In this document: positions 33,845 through 46,369 of the stretch, piece by piece
How positions within the stretch are numbered: the first letter of the stretch is position 1
How the letters are laid out: each line of letters starts with the position of its first letter
Origin: Dasypus novemcinctus
Taxonomy: Eukaryota > Chordata > Mammalia > Cingulata > Dasypodidae
DNA length: 64,000 bases
Assembly: GCF_030445035.2 (NCBI RefSeq)
Contig: NC_080702.1
Coordinates: forward strand, 14,206,029-14,270,028
Reading direction: 5' to 3'
Program-made: the position numbers and the translations under genes
Notes under the pieces: model-generated
The model's database searches: none
The model's input: only the letters and a program-made list of their open reading frames with translations
What the model was told of the DNA's origin: nothing

Positions 33845-36270
33845 GGGAGACCTGATGTTCTGAAATAGAGGAAATTGTGTCTCTTGAGAGAATTGGTGGC
33901 TCCCAATGGGAAAGGACATTCTAGCATGTCAAGCCCTCAGCATTGTTGCAAGTATCTGTGAATCTAGTCCTTCAAGCAATGAAGATTGATTGTAACTGTG
34001 GGACCTGAGGGGAGAGGGAGAGAGGAAAAGAATGGATGGAGGCAGGGTGACTGGGGGGCAATGGAAGTGTTTCACAAGATGGTGCAATGATGAATATAGG
34101 ACATTTTAAATTACACCAAAAATGTATAAAAGTCTATAGGCTAAAATGTAAATCATAATGTTTAGAAAATTGTACAGTCTAAAATATAAGCCATAATGTA
34201 AACCAAAATGGGACCATGTTTGATAGCTACATTTCAATATCTGTACATCAGCTGTAGTAAATATAACATGAACATGTAAAAACATCATTGCTGGGGAAGG
34301 AGGAAAAAGGTTTGATGTTGGATATATGGGAGTCGCTTATATTGTATATGTGGCTTTACTGCGATCTAAAACTTTCTACAATGTAAACCATTATCCATGT
34401 GGTGCAGCAGTGCTCCAAAATGTATTCACCAAATGCAATGAATGTCCCACGATGATGAAAGAAGTTGCTGATGTAGAAGGAGTGGGGTGAGGGAGTTGGA
34501 GAGTATATGGGGATCTCTTATATTTTTTGTATGTAACATTTAAAAAATAGAGAGAGAAAAAAATTAGAAAAAAAAAAGGATGTAGATACTGAGGAATAAA
34601 TGAAAGAAACTGCCTTCCCACTGTATACACAGGGCAATACATATTACAGTGATTAAAGACAAAATGTGAAAAACAAAGTTTTATGATATTTTTCATTTTT
34701 TAATACCCCAACTTATTTTTACTTTTAGTTTTTCTAAATTAGTATGTATTCTATTTCTAATCTTTAAATCTATTACTATTTCATTTTCCTATTATTGAAT
34801 TTGGCAATATATTAGGCTTCATTTTTTAAGACATTTTGGACCATGGAGGGATTAAACTATGGCAGGGAGGAATGCTGGTGTGGGGTGTCATTGATGGGGG
34901 ACAAATGGTTGGGAGGGAGCTCTCCAGGGCATGTATGTAGGGTACAAAAAATGTTCAAATATATGTTGGATATTTTTCACAGTAGTTATGGTTACAAATG
35001 ACAACTGAGGGAGTGCTGAGTTCCTAACTGGGGGAGCTCTGTCACATTCCCCAATAGAACAGCAACAATCCCTCAAGTGCAAGGGCAAAGACCAGTGAAG
35101 AAGGAGGCTCCAATGATGAGCTCTTGATACTGATGACTATGCTTATGAGCCTGTGTACCTGAAATTTGAAGTAGGCCTAGAACTGCAGGGTGCTTAAGAG
35201 TTACCTCCTGAGAGCCTCCATGTTGCTCAAATGTGGCCACTCTATAAGCCAAACTCAGCATGTACATGCATTACCTTCCCCCCACTGTGGGACATGACTC
35301 CCAGGGATGAGCCTCCCTGACACCAAGGGATTACTACCAATCACTAACTGGTGATGCAACTAGAAAAAGACCTTGAACAAAAGAGGGAAATGGTAAAGAC
35401 AAATGAGTATATATGGCTAAGTCTTCAAAAAAGACTTGGTTGGTCATCGGAGAGGTTGTGCTTATGCATGCTTCAGCAGGATCCCAGAGACAGCCAAAGT
35501 AGATACAACCCCAGGTACTGGTGCTCCTGAGGGCTATGGAGATACACTGGTTCTGCGATCATGGTGGTTGGCTCTGGAGTTCAGTGCCTGGTCAGTGGGC
35601 CCTACTTTGGAATTTGTGTTCCTGAGTGTGATGGAGTTAGACTCAGATGTGAACTTTCTACACATGCCTCTTCTGTCACTTTTACTAGTTGGTGCTGGGG
35701 TTGGCATATACCCAGGAGAATTCAATCTCTGGACTGGCCATGTGCCAGCTGGGCTCTGAGTCTCAGCAGGGTTGCAGCTCCTACTCTCCAGTTTGACTTG
35801 CACAGATCAGCTAACAGGGAGGTGAAGATGGTCAATCACCACATTAGGGAACCAAGAGTGTCTACAGCACCAAGAGAGAGAATCATATCCATCAGTCACA
35901 TGGGATCTAAGCCCCCCTCAATGTAGAATCGGAGTGGACATCACCAACCCAGGGTTCAGAGGATGGAGGAATAAAATATGGATTAGGGTGAACTTACCGG
36001 TATTCTACTATAGAACTATTGTGACTAGTAATGGAAGAAACTGTAGTATTGATCTGGAGAAAGTGGCCATGGTAGTTGCTGAGGGCAGGGAAAGGGAAGA
36101 ATAGATGTGATGTAGGGGCATTTGGGGGACTTGGTAAATGTTATTGCCAGGACAGGTGCTGGACATTATATATCCTGCCATAACCCACTGAATGTACTGG
36201 GGGAGAGTGTAAACTACAATGTAAACTATAATCCATGCAGTGCAGCAGTGCCCCAAAATGTATTCACTAA
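33845..36270 (+). mobile_element. Old L1 3' UTR, rearranged
   Basis: Segments align in order with the younger L1 3' UTR: 33845-34380 with 57466-57995, and 34570-36260 with 58035-59600 (GGGACATGACTCCCAGGGATGAGCC and AGGAGAATTCAATCTCTGGACT are clear anchors, the second matching L1 text near 59110). Between them, 34385-34565 is a copy of the very 3' terminus with an A-rich tail. The copy therefore has its terminus out of order, or two elements are joined. No coding frame survives. Confidence 0.7.
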
Positions 36271-37080
36271 AGAATGAAATTCAGACAAAGAAAACCACAG
36301 ACAGAGCAGAAGTTCAACATCAGTGAAACCTGGAAGAAAAGGGAGAGACCAGTGTCCCCTGCTCCCACCCTGCCTTTCGCTTCCTTACACTTTGCCCGCC
36401 TGTTCCTCGTAACCTCCCTGTATTATGGCCCTTCTCAGCAGCAGTTTGTGCTGCTGCCTCCCTCTGCCCCTCCTCCCAGCCACTGTTATCTTCCCCCTCC
36501 CAGCTGATCGCTGTTCTCCCCGCCTCATTTCAACCGCCCTCATCCCGTATCCGCCCCGGCACAACCTCGGAAACAACCCCCTCTGCCATCAATGGCTTAC
36601 GTCATAAACCGCAGGTCCGCCCTTGCCTCTGCAGCCAATCCTCAGCTGCCCCGCGGACATGCCCCTCCCAGAACCGCCCCGCCTCCATGACACTATAAAA
36701 CCCCATGTACTTCCCGAATAAAATCAGACCTGCGCATAGACCTCGTCTCCGTGGTTTTTCCTCCATCGAACCGCGCGTCCCCCAAGCCTTGAGCCGCCCG
36801 CTGCCGCCCCGGTCAGGCCGTGGCGTAGGCCCGATCCCCGGCAGCGACTCGCCTGCAGTGACCCGCCTGCAGTGCAGCAGCGGAGGCCAACAGACCAGGC
36901 GATGTTGCCATGTGTCTTGCCATAAAACAAATAAGGACCAAGGATTGCTGGCAGCCAGCCCAGAACACCACAGTCTTAGGAAAGAAAGCATGACCTTGAT
37001 TTGGGCTTTCTTTTAAATTCCAATTGTTTAAGGCAACCCATATCATAGTATTTGCTTGAGCAGTCTAGGAAATTAAAATG
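36271..37080 (+). repeat. MST/MLT1-like MaLR LTR carrying a younger LTR
   Basis: The left part (36300-36352) and right part (36899-37080, from CCATGTGTCTTGCCAT to GAGCAGTCTAGGAAATTAAAA) match the MaLR LTR at 37865-38290 once the inserted LTR 36353-36892 is removed. Confidence 0.6.
36353..36892 (+). mobile_element. Solo LTR of a young endogenous retrovirus, 540 bp
   Basis: It begins TGTCCCCTGCTCCC and ends GGAGGCCAACA. It is bracketed by a perfect 6-bp duplication GACCAG (36347-36352 and 36893-36898). Inside are CCAAT near 36634, a TATAAAA box at 36694-36700 and AATAAA at 36717-36722, in the order of U3-R-U5. CpG content is high for the neighbourhood, implying recent insertion or protection from methylation. 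A 6-bp duplication fits a class II (betaretrovirus-like) integrase. Confidence 0.88.
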
Positions 37081-37109
37081 GGTGCTGTTGCTGGTAGAGA
37101 ATCTTTTGA

Positions 37110-37640
37110 CCATTTGTGTTAGGTTGCTAAAGGCTACCAAGGCAATATATCAGAAAGGGGTTGGCTTTTACAATGGGGATTTATTAGCTTAAAAGCTTAC
37201 AATGATAAGCTGTGAAACTGTCCAATTCAAGGTTTCATCAGGGGATGCTTTCTCCCTGAGTTGCCCCTGGGGGTGATCAGGTACAGTGGTGGAGACTGCT
37301 CCTCTCTCCGCTCTCCTCTGGGCCTTGTTGGTTTCAGATTCTGGTCAGAGTGGTTTCCCTCAGCTTCTGGTTCCTGGCACCTTCCCTCTCAGCTTCTGGG
37401 CATTTCCTGTTTCTGCAGCTTTTTCTGTATCTGTGGCATTTCAGTCCTCTGTTTTATTTAAAAAAAGACTCCAGTAAGAGGATCAAGACCTTCCCTGGGC
37501 TATGCAATCTAATCAAAGGCCCTTAACTGAAGTAATTTAATCAAAAGACCCACCTACAGTAGGTTTACACACATGGGAATGGATTAGCTCTAAGGACAGG
37601 ATTTTCTGGAGTCCACAAAATCTTAAATGGCCACAGCATT
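37110..37640 (+). repeat. Unclassified interspersed repeat (family C)
   Basis: Landmarks are CAATGGGGATTTATTAGCTT, CATCAGGGGATGCTTTCTCC, GACTCCAGTAAGAGGATCAAG, TAGGTTTACACACATGGGAA. The same order appears at 55890-56176 and continues at 59764-59900, where a young L1 splits it. It has the look of an old LTR or DNA element, but I cannot name it. Confidence 0.55.
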
Positions 37641-37864
37641 AAAATACTGTTTTTCCTAAAAATATTCTCCAGAGATGCTATAATTAATGCTAGGTCAATA
37701 GATACATACAGCCTGTTTCCTTTCTTTCTGGGGTGCTACATTCTCAATTATCTGAATAAAAACTTTGTCCTGATCTGAGTTACCCAGGGATACCTCAATA
37801 TTGGCTTCTGGAGAGCTTTTATTGGAAACAACTGCCAATGTGAGGTTGTTAGGGATTGCATCAT

Positions 37865-38290
37865 GTCCTCACAAAAGGCAGGCTCAGGTCCCAACCCCTG
37901 GTCCTGTGGGTGTGAACCCATTTGTCAATAGGACCTTTGAAGATGATGTTAGTTAAGGTGTCCGCACTGAAGGAGGGTGGGCTTTAACCCAATGTGGCTG
38001 AAGTCCTTATAAGGAAAGGAGATTGGACAAAAGAAAAGAAGTGTCAGGGAGCAGCCAGAAGCTGAAAGTCAAAAGAACTTCAAGAGAAAGAAGCCTCTGC
38101 CATGTGCATTGCCATGTGATGTGACAGGCAAGGACCAAGGAACGCCAGCAGTCAATCCCAGAATACCATGATCTTCTGGGAGAAAGCATCACCTTGCTGA
38201 TGCCTTGGTTTTAGAGTTCTCCTAGCTTCAAAACCATGAGCCAATCCATTGTGTGGTATTTGTTTCAGCAGGTAGGAAACTAAAATGGAT
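37865..38290 (+). repeat. MST/MLT1-type MaLR LTR
   Basis: GTTAGGGATTGCATCATGTCC, GTCCTTATAAGGAAAGGAGAT, GGCAAGGACCAAGGAACGCC and GTATTTGTTTCAGCAGGTAGG follow the MaLR LTR layout from start to end. Confidence 0.7.
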
Positions 38291-39810
38291 GTAAAAAGGG
38301 GAGAAGGGCAAAACAAAACAAAACAACCAAGCCTGAATTCTGGAGTAAATCACAGGAGAAAGAAGAAAGGACTAAAAAAAAAGATACAGGCACTAAAAAA
38401 CCAAAAATTTTTAATGAATTAACCTAACAAAAGACAATGGCATCAAAACATCAGACATGTTTGGTACAAAACATCCTAGGTTGTGAGGAATAATTCTGGT
38501 AATGGATGACAATGTGCCGATGGCATGAGACAACAGAGTGAGGTGACAATGGCCACAGATCCCAACTGGGGCCCATGGACAGCCACAGATGAGATGTGTG
38601 CAAATACAGTTAGACTCCATGTAGGGAGACAGAGTCAATTTATTCACCAATCTGTGTTTCAATATCTGACTAACAGATGCAGTTGGCGAACTATCCTATT
38701 TTCCAGAAAGTTAAATGCATCAGAAAATAATATACACCCCCTAGTTTTATTGCCATAAGAGTTTTTGTTTGTTTCACCTCTATCATCTTTGTTAGTTCCT
38801 TGAATTCTTTTCTCCCAGAAATCATGTTCCTTTCCCTTTTGCTTGGGAGTAAGCATAGTGCAAGTGGCAAAACCATCTTGGCACACATCAGACACCAAAT
38901 GATATGCCACTGGGGTCACAGGAACAAGTCTAAAAGGCTCCATGGGACAGGACAGAGCATGCACACAGGAAATGAGGGGTTGATGAGACAGTTAGAAAGG
39001 GTGTGGAACCTTCCTGAACATCTGGTCCTCTGTGCATGAAGGTGTCTTTCAGCATGCCACATTGCTCTGGGAAAGTGACCGTGACATCTCTGTGTTCACA
39101 AAATGTGACTTCAGTTCCCCCTTTCCTTTCACGTTGATTATTCCCCAGCACGTGCATGTGTAGCCCAAGGTCTGCAAAATGAGGCTCATTTCCTTGATAA
39201 CCTGCAGGCCACATGGACAAACAAAGAGGTGTTTAGTCTAGACATTAACACAACCCTTTTGAGAAGCCATTTCACTACCAGGATGAAGAGGCTGTTCACA
39301 CTGACTGGCTAATTCCACTTTGGAGAAATTAGAGGAAGCAGGAATAATATGCAAGAAGAAATTCTTTTTGAAGACAAAGGCTGTCCTTAAATTCAGTGTT
39401 GTGATAGAGAAAAACTGGAAAAAAAACTCAAATACAGGTAATCTCCAGGGTTAAGTAGGCTTGTGGGCTATCATGAGCCATTTGTTGTGGATGGGACAAC
39501 AGAATGATGCCGTGCCATCCTACCAAGAGAAACTGAGTTAAGTCTAGGTCTGTGCTATGATTTCAAGCATGTAAAGATTCAAATTTAAGGTGAAAAATCC
39601 TGGCAAATGAAAGTACATTGTTTTTAAAAAGTGGACTGCTGATGGTGTTTACAAAGTGTCATGAATGCTGGTTCATGAAACAATAAATGATAAATGTTAA
39701 TAGATTTAACTATAGATGGGAGAAAGTACCCTGAGAAGAAGCCAAGTCCATTCTTGCAAGTGGACTCACAGGAATCAATGACCTAAAGTCAGAAGAGCTA
39801 AAGGAGTTTA
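38291..39810. other. Unclassified sequence, no supported gene
   Basis: Minus-strand frames of 80-100 codons occur but show no family signature. The text looks like old non-coding or UTR-like sequence. Confidence 0.35.
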
Positions 39811-39820
39811 CATTCAGTTT

Positions 39821-40183
39821 ATTTATTATTATTTTTTAAAATTCTGTATAATTTTTTAAAAAGATTTGTTTTATTTCTCCTCACCCCCTCATTGTTTGCT
39901 CTTGCTGTGTGCTGTGTCTTTAGGAGGCACTGGGAACTGAACCTGGGACCTCCAATGTGGGAGGGAGGCACCTAATTGCTTGATCCACCTCCATACCCTG
40001 CTTTGTTGTATCTCCTATTATGTTTTCCTTGTGTCTCTTGTTGCACCATCTCATTGTGTCAGCTTGCTGTGCCTGCCCATCATGCCAGCTTGCTGCCTTC
40101 TTTAGGAGGCACTGGGAACTGAACCACAGACCTCCCATGTGGTAGGCAGGAGCTCAGTTGCCTGAGCCACATTTGCATCCCTG
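39821..40183 (-). mobile_element. Older DAS-type SINE
   Basis: The reverse-strand tail AAAAAGATTTGTTTTATTTC, two AGGAGGCACTGGGAACTGAAC segments and a tRNA-like end (TGCCTGAGCCACAT) are seen. CATTCAGTTT (39811-39820) and CATTCACTTT (40184-40193) form a degraded target-site duplication. Confidence 0.75.
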
Positions 40184-40193
40184 CATTCACTTT

Positions 40194-43100
40194 AGCATGC
40201 ACAGGCTAAGTCAGATGTAAATTTCCTCATTTCACAGATCGACTTCGGGTGTTATGGAGACAAGAGCCACTCACTCATACCCTGCCAATGTGACAAGACT
40301 CTTTGCTTCCTGGCATTGCACCATGAGGAGACCCCTGCTACTGGGTCAAATGGTGGTGGGATTTCTGGGATTGGATGTGTGGAATCCCCTGGAGGGAGGC
40401 ACTGGCCTGCATGGAGCCTTGTGCAGGCTCAGCCTGAGCTTGTGATGGGTTCTGCTGGGTGGAATGTGCCTGGCATCACCAGGTGACAGTGATGAGGGGC
40501 CAGGCAGTGGCGGCAGCAGTGAGCCAGCCTCCTCAGATGTGGGGACTGTGAGAGACTTAAGACCGGCATCTTCATGGGTTAGCAGCTGGGAATATGAGAA
40601 CCAGGACAAAAGTCAGGGACTCCTTCAAACAAGGGAGAAGTCTCAATGTCAAGAGCAGACTGTGGACAGAGCAAGAGAGGCCTCCATCTTCCTGCCAGGT
40701 GACCTGAGGGCCAGCTGTGAGCAGAGTGGGCAAGAAAAGGGCATGGAAGGTGGGGGACTCTGGTGCCAGAACTTCTGTCCTGCCAGCCCCCAGATGGGGC
40801 TCAAATCCCAGGGCAAGGCCAGGTGGAGCTCGAGGCCAGGTGGAGCTTGAGGTCAGAGCACAAGAAGGTCTTTGGGCATTACAGGAGAATGGAAAGAATA
40901 TGGAGATAGCCAAGAAGCTTGGGTTATGGGTGTTTTCTCATCCTTGGCATTCTCAGGGGCAGTCAGCCTCAGGGTTCTACAGGTACTTGACTTCTGACCT
41001 TGCACAGAGGGAAACACCCTGTGGAACCTTTGAGGTGAATTCTGCAGTTGAGTCACTTATGGATTGGAATTTTTTTTTACCTATCCCTGGGTATCAGTGA
41101 CACCAAATCCCCAACTGGGTCAGGTGTTCATGGCCAGCGTGAGGCCAGCAGGAGGCTGCCCACCCTGATGAGGCTGAGGGAAGCAGAGGGGCTTTCTGTG
41201 CAGAAAGCACTGCAGGAGTGTAATTCGCTTTAATCACAAGAAGCTGCTCCTCAGGCCCAGCAGAAGCTTTTAATGGCCTCAGCCTCATTTTCCTTTTTTT
41301 TTTTCCTGAAAAATCGCTCCTCTTTTTTGCACAGAAATGGAATTGGGAGACTACTGGAGCTGAGAGGGAGCTCCGCCCTCAGGAGAAGAAAACCGACTCA
41401 GATGAACCTTCTGGCTGCTGGGTGAAGCTCTCACCCAGGCCTGCACATGCTCCATTCAGGGCAGGCAGGAGCCTGTCATATTTCCTCCCGAGGGACAAAG
41501 TGCACGGGACAGTCCAGGTGGCTGATGGGCAATAAATGGCGTGGGGTTTTGTGATGGCCAGTCTCCTCTTGGAGACCTCCTCAAGCTTAATCCCACTTTA
41601 AATGCTGACCCGTGGGGGATTTATGATTGCAGGAGCAAGTGCTCTCCCTGGCCAGCCCCTCTTAAACAGCTTCTGGGTCTTACCCCAAGAGCTTGCAAAT
41701 TGCTTGGTGAGCTGTGAAGGATGGTAGAATGACCCTCTTGCTTGGGAATATCCCGGTGTGTGGCGGGGCAGAGGCTGTCCTACAGCTGGGCCAGGGGAGC
41801 ATGCGCTCTTGCTGTGGGCATCCCTCTCCAGCCCAGCAGAAGGGCCTGGGGTGGTCAGGATTGTGGGAGCAGCCCCGGACATGGGAGTGGCTAGTGTGCT
41901 CATGCAGAGACATCTAGAGCCTGGCCACCAGGACCACCTGGTTAAATGAGGGGACCCAGATGGAGAGAGGAAATGATGGGCAGGAGAGGTGGGGCAAAGA
42001 CCTGGCCTTCAAACACGGTGGCCAAAAGGAAAGGGGCAGCTAGCTCTGTTCCCATCTGCTATCCCCTCCATGGTGGGCTGAGCAGTGGCTCCCCCCGACC
42101 ATGGGCTGCAGGCTGCCCAGCAGCCAGCACTCAGGCCTTTGTGAGTCACCCAGACTGGGGCAGGCCCCTGGCTCTGGCATGTGTCACAGCTTTCAGTGGC
42201 TCATTTGTACATAGACTTGTGACTGCTTCTCTCTCATCTTCAATAGAATATATGCTGTCTGAAGACAGAAATGAGCCCAATTTGCTCACTGCTGTAAGCG
42301 CAGTGGCTACCTCGCTGCTGCATAGGAAGTGGTTGTAGAGTAAATTAAAGAACAGGCTTGGGGAATATTTGCTGTCGTGGCTACCACCTCCCTTGTCTTC
42401 TTTCCTGTCCCCCTTGACTCTGTCATTATCCCATTGCAGGCTGCCCACCCTTACATCTCAGCAGTGGGAAACAGTTTCAGCATCATTCTAATAGATCTGT
42501 TTTTGTGTGTGATCATTCAAGTGAATTAGGAAACATTTTTTTCCTACAATATTATTATTATCATTGTAGCTCTTTTAACCATGGCTACAATAGATTTAAT
42601 GACTAATAGGAATATTGACATTAAATAGCTTTTTCTCCAATCACCACTTTTAACTTGTCAGATTTTCCCTTTCTCTCCTTTGAGTGGATTGAGAGCTTTC
42701 CAGTCACTACTGCTAGGCCCACACAGAACTGCCATCTCATATCTGTCACTGCCCCCAGCCTGCTCCTTCACTCTTCCTCCCAGTTCAGACCCCAGAACAG
42801 AAAGGCAGGGGTCATGTGTGCTTTTGGGGGAACCCTTGCAAATCTCCTTGCAGGGTGCTGGGGCCAGCAAGAAGGAGTAGGCACCTCATCTGCACTTCCT
42901 GCTCAAGGTTGCCATCTGCCGTGTCAGTGGCTATTCTGACATTTGTTTTCAGCCATGCAATAGCTTTTATATTATTTCAATTTTTTTTTGGTTAGTTACT
43001 CCAGAAACTATTTAAGATTTTACCAATAACAAAGATTTGACTAAGTAACCAGGCTTATTTTCTTTCCTTTGCTTTAATATTACCCTCGTTAGAGTACTTA

Positions 43101-43635
43101 TTTATGGTTCCAATAGAACAGACACAGTCGACAATGTCAGAGCAGATGGAATTACCTGTATTTTATCCAGGACTCCAGTGCTGTCCATTCTACTGGCCAC
43201 ATTTACAGTGTTGCCCCAGATACCATATTGTGGTTCCTGAGCTCCAATTACACCAGCTATTACAGGTCCATGGTTAATAACTGTGATGTATCAGAATTGA
43301 ATTAACTAAATTCAAATTATAGCAACTATTTTAACAGAAAAATTTAAGAGACTACTTGAATGATCATTCTTAAACATCAGTCAGACTCATGGAGCTCAAA
43401 AGCAAAGAAAAACAATCCCTATAACTTCTTCACCTCAGAAGTGTTCAAAATGTTTGTTCATTTTTTTTTCCTTCTAGACCACAATTCATGTTTATATGCC
43501 ACTTATCATTATTCCAGACTTACATAAAATTGATATACTTAAAAATAGTAAACATCCCATTATCATTATTTTTCCATGTTACCACAAAATTTTAGGCAAG
43601 AGGTAATGGCTATATTGTTCTCTGGTGGTTTGGAG
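40194..43635. other. Unique-looking sequence, no supported gene
   Basis: GC-moderate text with many overlapping short frames and no recognisable exon. 42160-42350 resembles an L2-like fragment (GAATATATGCTGTCTGAAGAC to GCAGTGGCTAC). Positions 42480-43600 are AT-rich with no repeat I can name. Confidence 0.35.
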
Positions 43636-43643
43636 TCAATATT

Positions 43644-44061
43644 TATTTTATTTTTTAAAAAAGATTTATTTATTTCTCTCCCCTCCCCCCCTCACCCCAG
43701 TTGTCTGTTCTCTGTGTCTATTTGCTGCATCTTCTTTGTCCACTTCTGTTTTTGTCAGCGGCACTGGAAACTGTGTTTCTTTTTGTTGCATCATCTTGTT
43801 GTATCAGCTCTCCGTGTGGGCGGTGCCATTCCTGGGCAGGCTGCACTTTCTTTTGCACTGGGCAGCTCTCCTTACGGGATGCACTCCTTGTACATGGGGC
43901 TCCCCTATGCGGGGGACACCCCTGCATGGCAGGGCACTCCTTGTGCACATCAGCACTGCATGTGGGCCAGCTCCACATGGGTCAAGGAGGCCAGGGGTTT
44001 GAACCATGGACCTCCCATGTGGTAGACGGATGCCCTAACCACTGGGCCAAATATGCTTCCC
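43644..44061 (-). mobile_element. DAS SINE
   Basis: The tail AAAAAAGATTTATTTATTTC on the left and the tRNA-like head reading GTGGTAGACGGATGCCCTAA, CCACTGGGCCAA on the right show minus orientation. TCAATATT occurs at 43636-43643 and 44062-44069 as a short target-site duplication. Confidence 0.88.
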
Positions 44062-44214
44062 TCAATATTAATTTTAAATGTAAATGACACACCAAGTGTG
44101 TGTACAGTGCCTTACTTGGCTCTTCTGCCACTGTTGGACTTTTGAGTTCACTCCATTATTTTGCTGAAGTGACACCTTCCCTGCCACCACCACCAGTTTC
44201 AGCACATCCTCCCA

Positions 44215-44350
44215 GGGCCTTTCTTAGGTGTGTAAACTCTTCATTCTCACGACAGCCCTTCAGGGTGGCACCACCATCACCACCACCATTTGTCAGATGA
44301 GGAAGAAGAGGGACAATGCAGTCACAGCTGGTCGGTGGTGGAACTGCCGA
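44215..44350 (-). repeat. MIR fragment
   Basis: CTCACGACAGCCCTTCAGGGTGG, ATTTGTCAGATGAGGAAG, GTCACAGCTGGTCGGTGGTGG is the reverse-orientation MIR pattern. Confidence 0.6.
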
Positions 44351-45567
44351 CCAGGTGGTCGCCTCCATGGCCCCTGCTGGGAGCGACAGCTTCTTGGGCA
44401 TGTGGCTTGCTCTACCATGTGGGTTATTGTCTTTGATGCTATCCCGTGGGCAAGTTCATTGACTTCAAGATGAACAGGTGGTGGTTTCAATTCCCTTTGC
44501 TAAACCACTTTCTGAGGGGCAACCCTGATTTCCACTGCCCCTGGTGTGGCAGTCTACTCATTTCACCATTTGAAAAAGTAATAGGTGTAACAGATGTTGA
44601 TGGAATATGCATTTTGGGAAAATTTTCACACGGGGAAGTGACTGGTACTTATAAATACATACCTAGGAAAAGAAAACAGTAGGCCTGAGGGAGGTCCCTG
44701 AGAAGCTCCTAGTGGTGCAGTGGTGGAGATCCTGGAGGAGAGGGCAGGTGGACTTCACCCTCAGGGAGGAAGAGTGACACCCAGTGGTCTCCAGGCAAGC
44801 TCTGGGAGGCTGGTGTGCCCTGTGCTCCTCTGAGGAAGGAAAACACCCCTGGGAACATAAGCCTTCTCAGAAATGGATTCTCTGAGGAGTCTTCAAAAGG
44901 CCACTAAAGAGAGCCATGAAGGCTGCATGTTGCAGGCCTGCTGACAAATGTCAGGGGTTCCTGGGTGGGGCCATGGCAGCATCTGTGACTTCCCTGGATG
45001 AGCACATACTCATGGCACCACCAAGGAAAGTGACCATGACTGTTCTGACCACCATCTTGGTTCCATGGTATTCTAGGCATCTGGCATCAAGAGCAAAAAC
45101 CTTAAAAGGCTGAGGAAATTCTGCAATCAGGGAGAGGCCCAGGGTCCTTCCCTACCCCCATTTCTAGGACCCTTAGGGTGTGCAACCCACAGTTGTCATG
45201 TGATCTGGGAGAGGGATCCAGAGAGGGAGGGAAGATGGGCCAGAGAAATGGAAATGGAGATGCTGAGATTGATGATCACCCCCATTGTCCCCCGGGTCCA
45301 GGACCCCACCTCACTGCAGAGGTCAGACTGAATTGATTTGTGGGAAAATAGCTTGAATTTGAACGTGGGAATCTGGCTTGAAGTTAGAATGTTTCCATAA
45401 TGCAGATAAGAAGTGTGGGCTTAGGAACACTGGGTCTTGACTAGACAGAACACTGTCTTGTCAGCACAATTGTTTGCATGAGGAGGCATTTGAAATTTGT
45501 ATGGCCTGTTCCCTAGTATTATAAATGTTGCAGTTCTATTAACAAACGGACTTGAAAGTAAACATGG

Positions 45568-45991
45568 CTGGGGAAACGGACTTTGGCTCAGTGGTTAGGG
45601 CGTCCGTCTACCACATGGGAGGCCCGCGGTTCAAACCCCGGACCTCCTTGACCCGTGTGGAGCTGGCCATGCACAGTGCTGATGCACGCAAGGAGTGCCA
45701 TGCCACGCAAGGTTGTCCCCAGCGTGGGGGAGCCCCACGCGCAAGGAGTGCGCCCGTGAGGAAAGCCGCCCAGCGTGAAAGAAAGTGCAGCCTGCTGAGG
45801 AATGGCGCCGCCCACACTTCCCATGCCGCTGACGACAACAGAAGCGGACAAAGAAACAAGACGCAGCAAATAGACACCAAGAACAGACAACCAGGGGAGG
45901 GGGGGAAATTAAATAAATAAAAAAATAAATCTTTAAAAAAAAAAAAAAAGAGCTAAAAAGCACATGAAAAGATGTTAAAAAAAAAAAAAAA
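45568..45991 (+). mobile_element. DAS SINE with chimeric tail
   Basis: The head is GGGGAAACGGACTTTGGC with a Pol III-type A box (TGGCTCAGTGG) and B box (GGTTCAAACCC). The tail is AAATAAATAAAAAAATAAATC and A15. Then follow 27 nt (45950-45976) resembling L1 ORF2 (GCTAAAAAGCACATGAAAAG) and a second A tract. The whole unit is bracketed by AAAGTAAACATGG at 45555-45567 and 45992-46004, so SINE plus extra segment inserted as one RNA. Confidence 0.9.
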
Positions 45992-46369
45992 AAAGTAAAC
46001 ATGGAAAGCAGCTGCTTTGTAATTTCTAATAAATATAATATGGAAACCAGAGTCAAGGCACTCAGTTCCAGAAGCTGTGAGCCCCCTGGTCCCATCTTTA
46101 TTTCCTCTCTTGTGTTTTTCTTTCTTTCCTTTTATGTCTTAAGTTCTGCATCACCGTCCCTTTGAGCCAACCTATTGCTGAGCTGTTCTCAGCAAAGTAG
46201 CACTGTTCGTTGGTTATATTTTGCATATTTCTATTGCTGTTTCATGCATAGAGTGTCCATATTCAATTGATCATTGGACACAGTCTTTAATGCTATTTAA
46301 TTTCCTCATATTTGCAGCAGCTTGAAGCTTTTCTGGACTTCAAAAAATCATCATGTACATACAAACCTA

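Noticed and set aside
36602..37046. Frames of 68-129 codons in the CpG-rich LTR
   Set aside because: An LTR with U3-R-U5 signals and exact duplications explains the region. The frames cross its boundary.
38411..39220. Minus-strand frames of 65-101 codons as a possible pseudogene
   Set aside because: No family could be recognised and no poly(A) tail or duplication was found.
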